Position numbers and translations under genes: made by a program. From Gentiana macrophylla (taxonomy: Eukaryota; Streptophyta; Magnoliopsida; Gentianales; Gentianaceae), in contig CM047813.1 in NCBI GenBank assembly GCA_026214975.1, positions 27,040,797 through 27,104,796 of the forward strand: a stretch of 64,000 bases of DNA, read 5' to 3'. The notes under the pieces are model-generated. The model ran no database searches, was not told where the DNA came from, and saw nothing but the letters and a program-made list of their open reading frames with translations. Positions within the stretch are counted from its first letter, which is position 1, and every line of letters starts with the position of its first letter. This document shows, piece by piece, positions 57,137-64,000 of this stretch.

Positions 57137-57852
57137 CCCCCGTAGTCAAAGCAGGCGGTTGTCGGACGTTGAAACTATCTCGAAAGTCATCAAACAATTG
57201 CAATGGAATTCCCTTTGTGAAGATGTCTGCGATTTGATAACGCTATGGGATATGGAGAACACGTACGTGGCCTTTTGCGACTTTCTCACGAACAAAATGT
57301 ATGTCGAGTTCAATGTGTTTAGTGCGTTGATGATGGATTGGATTGCCAGAGAGATAAACCGCACTAACGTTGTCACAGTATACCAAGGTGGCTTTTGTAA
57401 AAGGATAATGTAGCTCCAAAAGTAAGTTACGAAGCCAACAAGATTCGGAAACGACATTGGCCACCCCACGGTATTCGGCTTCGGCGCTGGATCGGGATAT
57501 CGTGGGTTGCCTTTTGGCGGACCATGAGATGAGATTATCCCCAAGATATACATAATAACCAGAAGTCGATCGTCTTGTGTCGGGGCAACCACCCCAGTCG
57601 GCGTCGGTATAGGAAATATGCTTGGTCACTGAGGAGGGTAAAGATGGAGACCGAAATCAAGAGTTCCTTTAATATACCGAATGATTCGTTTTAAGGCGGA
57701 CATATGCTGTGTTTTGGGTCATGCATAAAAAGGCATACTTGCTGAACAACATAGAAGATATCCGGTCGTGTGAACGTCAAATATTGCAAGGCCCCAGCCA
57801 GACTGCGATACTCAGTCGGATCATGACATGGATTACCAGATGATATACTAAG
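57137..57852 (-). pseudogene. copia-2 RNase H and RT tail
   Basis: From the LARD insertion leftward, the minus strand reads [32 protein letters not shown], then MHDPKHS, then RNase H. The RNase H blocks are HISYTDADWGGCPDTRRSTSGYYVYLGDNLISW, SRSSAEAEYRGVAN, VYCDNVSAVYLSGNPIHHQRTKHIELDIHFVREKV and IADIFTKGIP. The Asp, Glu and Asp catalytic residues of RNase H are visible (TDADWGG, AEAEYR, YCDN). Shifts lie near 57740 and 57640. The frame ends at a G-rich tract next to the LTR-like repeats. The RT frame is continuous with the right-hand half at 62987 once the LARD is removed. Confidence 0.93.
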
Positions 57853-57857
57853 TTTAG

Positions 57858-58461
57858 TGATGATGCTAGGTTTCGTCTATGAATAAATCCGGGTCGTTTA
57901 ATCTAGGGATGATTGAATCAAGGATGATTTTGGGGGTGATTTTGGACTGAGCCTGAGAGTCTCTCTCGGTTGCCTACGTATCTGTTATGCTCAGGGAATC
58001 AAGTCACACGTAGTTCTGGAAGTGTATATTTATAGGAGTTCATTACCCTAACCCTAAACCATGTCGGTTTGGGTAAAATACCGTATTAGCCCCTTGGGCT
58101 TTTACTAGCTTATATGGGCTTTGCCCATCGCCTGAGTTATCCTATGGATAATGGGCCTCTTGGTGAGTGCGGACTGCGTCCTCGAGGCCGACTTAATCGA
58201 CTTGCGTTAGTCGAGCTCGGGACCACTTATCCTACACTCGCTTAGAGTCGATCGTCGTATTCCCGAGTCGGGAACCGACTGCATGTGGACGTTTGTTCGT
58301 ATTGCGGGGACCAATCCGCGAGGCCCATCGTCTCGGTTCTCTCGATCATGTCGGTTGTCGATGTCTCAACTCGTAACTTCGACCTTGTCTTGCTATCACT
58401 TATTCTCGTTTGGAGGACTATCTCGTGGCGCCACGTGGAGGTGCGATATTCGGTATCGTCA
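57858..58461 (-). repeat. 3' LTR of the Tat-like LARD
   Basis: 604 bp. On the minus strand CCTATAAATATACAC near 58030 is a likely TATA box. It is nearly identical to the right LTR, and most differences are one-base indels. Confidence 0.93.
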
Positions 58462-59918
58462 TAAGCCCCCAGGATCTATCTCCGAGCTCTTGAGGTCGTC
58501 CGATCTGTCAAAGGTGTATCTCGCCACCGTCATCCAATGCTCACGAATTTAAATCGCCTGCGGACTTACTATTTAAGCCTTGACATTCCTATCCCGTCGG
58601 ACGTTGAAATGCCTTGACTTTATTATATAGTTGAGCATTATCCGATAGCGGACTTAACTTATTTGCCTTGACCTTTTGTCCCGTCGGTGAAAGGGCCTTG
58701 ACATTGTTAGAAAATGAGCCTTGATATATCGATTTTAGTATTGTCCGACTTGCGGACTTAACTTATCTATACTTAGGCATAGTATTTCCTCGCATTGTCG
58801 GCATGCCAATGTCGAGAACTGTCGACCGTCTGTTCGACCTAGTGAGAAGAACCCAATGGGAGAGCTTTAAGAGCCTGGTAGGGGCCTTCGGTCGAATTCA
58901 CTCAATTGTCTTCCTTGCCTTAGCATTTTTGGACTTTTCTTTGTTGTTGCGTAGTAGAGGAGATGCCCTGGTCATTTGTCTCTTTTCATTTGTCGAAATC
59001 GATGCCCTTTCGGCTTTGTCGATATATATTTCGGCTCACGATGTCCTAGTAATTCTTGTATAAAAGGCGTAATGCGTGTTCATAAGCTCGGATCTCGGCG
59101 TCGTGGTGTTTCTTTGTCGCTTCATGACTCGCGACACATATCGCCGAGAGATTTGGATATGATCTGAACTTCGATGCCTTAGCTTTTTGGTTCCATAGAA
59201 CTTTTAGCTTTAGTGGTTTGCCGATTGAAATGATCATGTTGCCCGACCTCAATGCCCTGGTAAATCCTCTCATTTAGAGTCGATTACGTCATTTGTTGAC
59301 TCGGACTTGATGCCATTGCGTTTCGTCCCATTAGGACTTATAGGCGTTAGATGTCGACCTTTGTAGAGTCCGACTTGCGGGTCCTCGTGAGACCGTTGAG
59401 TAGATTCTTTGGGAGTGGATTCTCGAGATACGTAAGATACTAGTCAAAAAGTCACAATAACCGTGGGGATAGCTCCCGAAATAAGAATGCTCGTCCCGCC
59501 ATGCTCGGCTAGGAGAGTTCCAAGATAAGATAGGTCGATCCCGACGCGTGGGAGAGTTCGAAATAAGAAGGCTCATCCATGCGCTCGGCTAGAGAGTTAC
59601 AAAATAAGATAGTATTAAGATGAGATGCCGAGTCGAACTCGGACTTATTAAAGATGCGCTCATCGGTGAGCTCCAAATACGATGCCGAGCTTTATTTTGC
59701 TTCAATTTTTGCGATATTTTATTTCCTCTTCTTTCACGTGTCGATGCTTTTTAGCTCTTCGCTTGTCGAGCCATTGGCTCTGTTCGCTTTTTTGCATTAT
59801 CGATATCGTGTTGTTATGAACCTCTGGTTCTTATTGCACTTGTGATCGGCCCGCTTGCCTTAGCCTTTTTGTCTCATGGGACTTATTCGACTTCCAAATG
59901 AGCGTTTTAATTCGATTG
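58462..59918. other. LARD interior, left part, noncoding
   Basis: Short recurring phrases such as CCTTGACAT, GTCCGACTTGCGGACTTAACTTAT and GCCGAGTCGAACTCGGACTTA occur, with no domain. 59440-59640 contains isolated, diverged relatives of the 43 bp minisatellite unit at 60632-61150. Confidence 0.6.
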
Positions 59919-60160
59919 TGTGAATCGTCTCTCCCGACCTTGGCCTTTTTCGCCTTTGGGCTCGTTTGGCTCGGTTGGGGCGGTGGTCCGACTATGCGAA
60001 CCGTCCCTTTGTCCAGGCCTTTTTAGCCTCTTTGGGCTCATTCGGCTTCGATTGGGACAGTGGCCCGACTATGTGAACCGTCCTTGCTTTAGCCTCGTTA
60101 AGCCTCTTGGGCTCGTTCGCTTTTAGCTTGGACCTTTGGCCCGACCTGCGAACCGTCTCT
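59919..60160. repeat. Degenerate tandem repeat of about 75 bp, 3 units
   Basis: Each unit carries a version of CCGACTATGCGAACCGTC, then CCTT..GCCT..TTTGGGCTCGTTCGGCT. The AACCGTC or AATCGTC anchors fall near 59925, 60000, 60077 and 60148. Confidence 0.75.
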
Positions 60161-60631
60161 ATGCCTTTGCATTCGTCGCCCATTAGGCTAACTTTGCATT
60201 TGGTCATCTTGAGATGTCCGACTTGCGGATTTCTCTGCTCGTTGTTGAATATTTGTGCAGGGTGTAGTCCTTTGGACTTAATTCCCTTGCCCCTCGAAGT
60301 GTAGTATGAGTGCATGACTCATGGTACACTTGAATATAAGTCGACCTAGCTTTGTATTGCCTCATGGGCTTGACTTGGCTATTTGGTCGGAGCTTGATTC
60401 GACTGTCGTGCCTCGTCGGGCTTATGAACTGGTCGAATTAAATAACTCCTTATTCGACTGTCGCACTTCGTGGTGCTTATGAACTGGTCGAATAAGGTAT
60501 CCATCGTGGGATCTTCCAAGCGCCTCACATCGTGGCTTATCGTGATTGGGAGTGATATAAGCACTTGTATTGACTTGGCTTTATTCACTATTTTATTCGA
60601 GACTTCAACATGTCGAGGATTAAGTAGATAA

Positions 60632-61150
60632 GATAGCTCGACCCTCCAGTTCGGTAGGGTGGTTCCAAAATGATATAGCTCGACCCACTAGTTCGGTAGG
60701 GTGAGTTACAAAATAAGGAAGCTCGACCCGCCAGTTCAGTAGGATGAGTTCCAAAATAATATAGCTCGACCCTCCAGTTCGGTAGGGTGAGTTCCAAAAT
60801 AAGATAGCTCCACCCCCCAATTCGGTAGGGTGAGTTCCAAAATAAGATAGCTCGACCCTCCAATTCGGTAGGGTGAGTTCCAAAATAAGATAGCTCGACC
60901 CGCCAGTTCGGTAGGGTGAGTTCCAAAATAATATAGCTCGACCCTCCAATTCGGTAGGGTGAGTTCAAAAATAAGATAGCTCGACCCGCCAATTCGGTAG
61001 GGTGAGTTCCAAAATAATATAGCTCGACCCGCCAGTTCGGTAGGGTGAGTTCAAAAATAAGATAGCTCGACCCGCCAGTTCGGTAGGGTGAGTTCCAAAA
61101 TAATATAGCTCGACCCTCCAGTTCGGTAGGGTGAGTTCCAAAATAAGATG
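60632..61150. repeat. 43 bp minisatellite, 12 copies
   Basis: Unit AGCTCGACCCKCCAGTTCGG then TAGGGTGAGTTCCAAAATAA plus a short joint, repeated about every 43 bp, with little divergence. Since 43 is not a multiple of three, each frame cycles through three peptides; this keeps frames open and gives a false 224-codon ORF. Confidence 0.93.
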
Positions 61151-61424
61151 CCGAGTCGATCTCGGACTTAGGGCAAGACGAGTCTGTAGAGCTCGAATGC
61201 CGGTGCTCGATATCTCGAGTCTTTGTGGTGCAATGTAATTGTGATAAAAAAACATTACACATATAATAAAGGCTTACAAAGTGTATAAGAATTTCAAATA
61301 AAGATTGTAAGAACCTGGAGAGCTAAAGATCTCGGCTCGATCCTTGGAGCTCGAGAACTCGCTTCGTGGATAGCTAGATACGGTAGATAATTCGTTGCTT
61401 TCTCGGGCACCACAGTGTGTCTTT

Positions 61425-62330
61425 CGGTGGCAATCAGACCTCGAACGGATTCCGATCGGCACGAAATTTGGAGGGATCGTTCTTCCTCACTTTTCCTCGA
61501 TGTGACCGGTGGAATTGTTCTTTCGACGGCTCAATCTCCGGGAATAAGCCGCCGAATTGGCAGTAGCTGCGTCCAGAATCCTGCTGCGTTTTTGGTGCCT
61601 CGCAGATAACTTCTTTGCCACGATCGAGAAATCAAACGAACTCCGATCGGCCTAAAATTTTGAGGGCTTGTTCGGTCCTGATAATTCTCGAATCTGACCG
61701 GTGGAAATCTTGTTCCGACGGTTCAATTGTCGGGAATATTCAGCCGACTTGGAACCTGCAGATTAGGGTTTTTCTGCTTTTTTGTACGTAACTGCAACTT
61801 TTAGGCGATGATCTGGAATCGAAACCTACTCCGATCGGCATGAAATTTTTACAGATTGTTCTTCTCTCTGTATTATTTAATATGACTGGAGGAATTTTCA
61901 TTCCAACGGTTGAATTGCTGGTAACAGGCCGCCGACCTGAAACTGCTGATTAGGGTTCTGCTGCGTTTTTGATAAAGCAGCAACTTCTTTGCGACGATCG
62001 GGTGATTAAACGAACTCTGATCGGCCAGAAATTTTGAGGGCTTCTTTTACCCCCCTTATTCTTCATTTTTACCGGTGGAATTCTTGTTCCAACGGTTGAA
62101 ACTCCATAAACTAGCCGCCGATCTCGCTGCGTTTTTGGTGATACAGCAGTATCTTTCCGGCAACGATCGGGTATCTAAACGGACTCCGATCGGCACGAAA
62201 TTTGGAGGGTTTGTTCGCCCCTCCTTCTTCTTCAATCTGACCGGTGGAATTCTTGTTCCAACGGTTGAAACTCCGGCAATAAGCTCGGATCTGACTGCGT
62301 TTCTGGCATGTTTCTGCCATTAACTTGACC
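61425..62330. repeat. Five degenerate leader repeats of about 170-190 bp
   Basis: Anchors CCGATCGGCMYGAAATT at about 61453, 61645, 61831, 62018 and 62185. Each is followed by GACCGGTGGAATTCTTGTTC-like and CAACGGTTGAAACTCC-like strings and a GCTGCGTTTTTGGTG-like string. They lie between the PBS and the interior, in the position of a retrotransposon leader. Confidence 0.88.
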
Positions 62331-62360
62331 ACCATCACTCCTTGATCCATCACCGATAGA

Positions 62361-62380
62361 AGCCCTCCTTCTAGCGCCAA
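62361..62380 (-). other. LARD primer-binding site
   Basis: TTGGCGCTAGAAGGAGGGCT on the minus strand, touching the 5' LTR. It is similar to the Tat-1 PBS, with the same TGGCGC start. Confidence 0.8.
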
Positions 62381-62981
62381 TGACGATGCTGGGTTTCGTC
62401 TATGAATAAATCCGGGTCGTTTAATCTAGGGATGATTGAATCCAGGATGATTTTGGGGGTGATTTTAGACTGAGCCTGAGAGTCTCTCTCAGGTTGCCTA
62501 CGTATCCTGTTATGCTCCAGGAATCAAGTCACACGTAGTTCTGGAAGTGTATATTTATAGGAGTTCATTACCCTAACCCTAAACCATGTCGGTTTGGGTA
62601 AAATACCGTATTAGCCCTTGGCTTTTACTAGCTTATATGGGCTTTGCCCATCGCCTGAGTTATCCTATGGATAATGGGCCTCTTCACCGGTGCGGACTCG
62701 CGTCCTCGAGGCCGACTTAATCGACTTGCGTTAGTCGAGCTCGGGACCCTTATCCTACAATCGCTTAGAGTCGATCGTCGTATTCCCGAGTCGGGAACCG
62801 ACCGCATGTGGACGTTTGTTCGTATTGCGGGGACCAACTGTGAGGCCCATCGTCTCGGTTCTCTGATCATGTCGATTGTCGATGTCTCAACTCGTAACTC
62901 GACCCTTGGGCTATCACTTATTCTCGTTTCAGGAGGACTATCTCGTGACGCCACGTGGAGGTGCGATATTCGGTATCGTCA
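62381..62981 (-). repeat. 5' LTR of the Tat-like LARD
   Basis: 601 bp, TGACGATGCTGGG..GGTATCGTCA, followed by the TTTAG duplication. Confidence 0.93.
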
Positions 62982-62986
62982 TTTAG

Positions 62987-63506
62987 CTTTAGAGTCGATT
63001 GGTGTTGGTGATTGTTTGCAAGATGACATATTAGCGCGCTCAATAATTTCCTCAACATATTTATTTTGAGATAGAAAAAGACCCCCAGAATGGCGCGTGG
63101 CAGCAATGCCCAGAAAATAACTGAGTGGACCCAAATCTTTCATGGCAAATTCAAAACCAAGTTTAGATAATATTGACTGTCGGAGAGCATCAGAGGATGT
63201 AGCAAGAATAATGTCGTCAACATAAAGGAGAATATAAGCCATATCACTACCGCGGCGATAAATAAATAAAGAGTGATCGGAAACGCTGTGAATGAAACCC
63301 AACTCGGCCACATAATCTGCAAAACGTTGGTACCATGCTCGAGGGGCTTGCTTTAAACCGTAAAGAGATTTATTAAGTAGACAGACATAATCGGGGTGAT
63401 TAGGGTCGCGGAAGCCGGGAGGTTGATGCATATAGACAGTTTCATGAAGATTATGTGAAAACCAGTCCCTATTGGGACACATATGATACATGCAACCAGA
63501 ATCCAA
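62987..63506 (-). pseudogene. copia-2 protease start fused to RT
   Basis: The frame opens with the protease start MDSGCMYHMCPNRDWFSHN (DSG active site). It then passes straight into RT: VYMHQPPGFRDPNHPDYVCLLNKSLYGLKQAPRAWY, FIHSVSDHSLFIYRRG and ILLYVDDIILATSS (catalytic YVDD near 63235). FAMKDLGPLSYFLGIAATRH and SPTPIDSKAK end it at the LARD. The rest of protease, GAG-pre-integrase, integrase and the first half of RT are deleted (more than 500 codons in a normal copia element). The join is in frame, so a short DSG-RT chimera could be translated, but it would not work as either enzyme. Confidence 0.92.
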
Positions 63507-64000
63507 GATCTATTCATCAACAGACCTTAATTTATCATCAGCAAAGAAAAATTCTCCATCACTCTCATCTTCTACGAAACTGAAGTGACCAGACTCTTTA
63601 CAACACTTTTTCTTCTGTTCATGTTTTTCTTTGTTCTTAAGTCGAAGCAACTTGAGATTTGATATGCCCAATATTTTTACAATAATTGCACATCAAATCT
63701 TTATGTCTGGATTCAAAACAAAATTTTCACTATCTGCATCCTTATCCTCTAACACCTTTGAATCGACAAAGACGCGTCTGCTGACTATTATTACTTCCCC
63801 CAGTTATGTTTTTTAATCAATATGCTCTTTTAATTTTAAAATCGACTTAATTTCTTTGTAAGAAAAAGTGTCCTTACCATGAAGCATTGTTTAGCTAAAA
63901 TGCTTAAACGAATGGGGAACTGAACACAATAACAACAGGGTCTGATTATCATCAATCTTAGCATCTATATTACTCAAATCCATAAGGAGGGAATCAAATT
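63507..64000 (-). pseudogene. copia-2 gag C-terminal part, continues beyond window
   Basis: Minus-strand pieces in shifting frames: LSNIDAKIDDNQTLLLLCSVP, MLHGKDTFSYKEIKSILKLK near 63860, a zinc knuckle start CNYCKNIGHIKSQ near 63690, and EDESDGEFFFADDKL near 63560 leading into the protease frame. These are typical copia gag blocks in the right order. Frame shifts near 63820, 63670 and 63520 break it. The upstream part and the 5' LTR lie outside the window. Confidence 0.82.

Larger units (their letters stand above)
57858..62981 (-). mobile_element. Non-autonomous Tat-like LARD, 5124 bp
   Basis: LTRs 57858-58461 (604 bp) and 62381-62981 (601 bp) run from TGAYGATGCT to GGTATCGTCA, with a perfect 5 bp duplication TTTAG (57853-57857 and 62982-62986). 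The PBS TTGGCGCTAGAAGGAGGGC lies inside the right LTR and the polypurine CCTGGGGGCTTA inside the left one, giving minus orientation. No gag or pol motif was found in 3.9 kb. The interior holds tandem arrays, and 60240-60610 is highly similar to Tat-1 15330-15715. LTR tips and the PPT-adjacent sequence also match Tat-1. It is therefore a large retrotransposon derivative moved by Tat enzymes. Confidence 0.92.

Noticed and set aside
60588..61262. 224-codon minus-strand open frame with SPYR/LPNWRVEL repeats
   Set aside because: It is the translation of the 43 bp minisatellite; frame rotation keeps it open and all three frames give similar peptides. No start context and no known domain.

Overview
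This window reads as nuclear DNA of a dicot plant, probably pericentromeric or otherwise repeat-dense. It holds one recognisable host gene at the left edge and about 60 kb of nested transposable elements. The host gene (1-1528, minus strand, cut by the window edge) is a GH3 acyl-acid amido synthetase of the auxin-conjugating group. It has two short introns, a TATA box and a TGTCTC auxin-response element upstream. No rRNA gene, intact tRNA gene, CRISPR array or bacterial-type operon was seen.

Layout: 1921-6318, a defective Ty1/copia element with 233-234 bp LTRs. 6.4-9.4 kb, AT-rich DNA. 9.4-10.5 kb, a dead copia gag split by an intact 353 bp TRIM. 11.4 kb, a small MITE-like element. 11983-31842, a Ty3/gypsy element of the Tat lineage on the minus strand. 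It has two LTRs, PBS, gag, PR-RT, RNase H plus a second RNase H, INT, and an antisense ORF between INT and the 3' LTR. A 10,070 bp Athila-like composite (15789-25858) sits in the last codons of its INT and carries an inverted pair of LTRs. 33.6 kb, a tRNA-derived SINE relic. 33.7-36.1 and 48.6-49.0 kb, two CACTA-like ends that may be halves of one element. Between them lies a second, plus-strand Tat element (36.1-48.6 kb), interrupted just after its PBS by a long-LTR copia element and inside its RT by an Athila solo LTR. 49.0-50.6 kb, unassigned DNA with a (TA)n tract. 50659-55416, a CACTA transposon with matching ends and a 3 bp target duplication. 56.5-64.0 kb, a minus-strand copia element running off the right edge and split by a 5.1 kb non-autonomous Tat-like element (57858-62981) with large tandem arrays.

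How the parts relate: the insertions can be ordered from the target-site duplications that interrupt otherwise continuous reading frames (GTCCA for Tat-1, TGGTG for the Athila composite, CAAAG for the solo LTR, TTTAG for the non-autonomous Tat, GCTAA for the TRIM, CTT for the CACTA). The non-autonomous element keeps the noncoding segment that lies between INT and the antisense ORF in Tat-1, so it looks like a parasite of a Tat family. Many differences between sister LTRs, and the frame breaks in GH3, are one-base indels. Part of the apparent decay may therefore be consensus error in a long-read assembly rather than true mutation. All calls are from reading the sequence; no database search was run.
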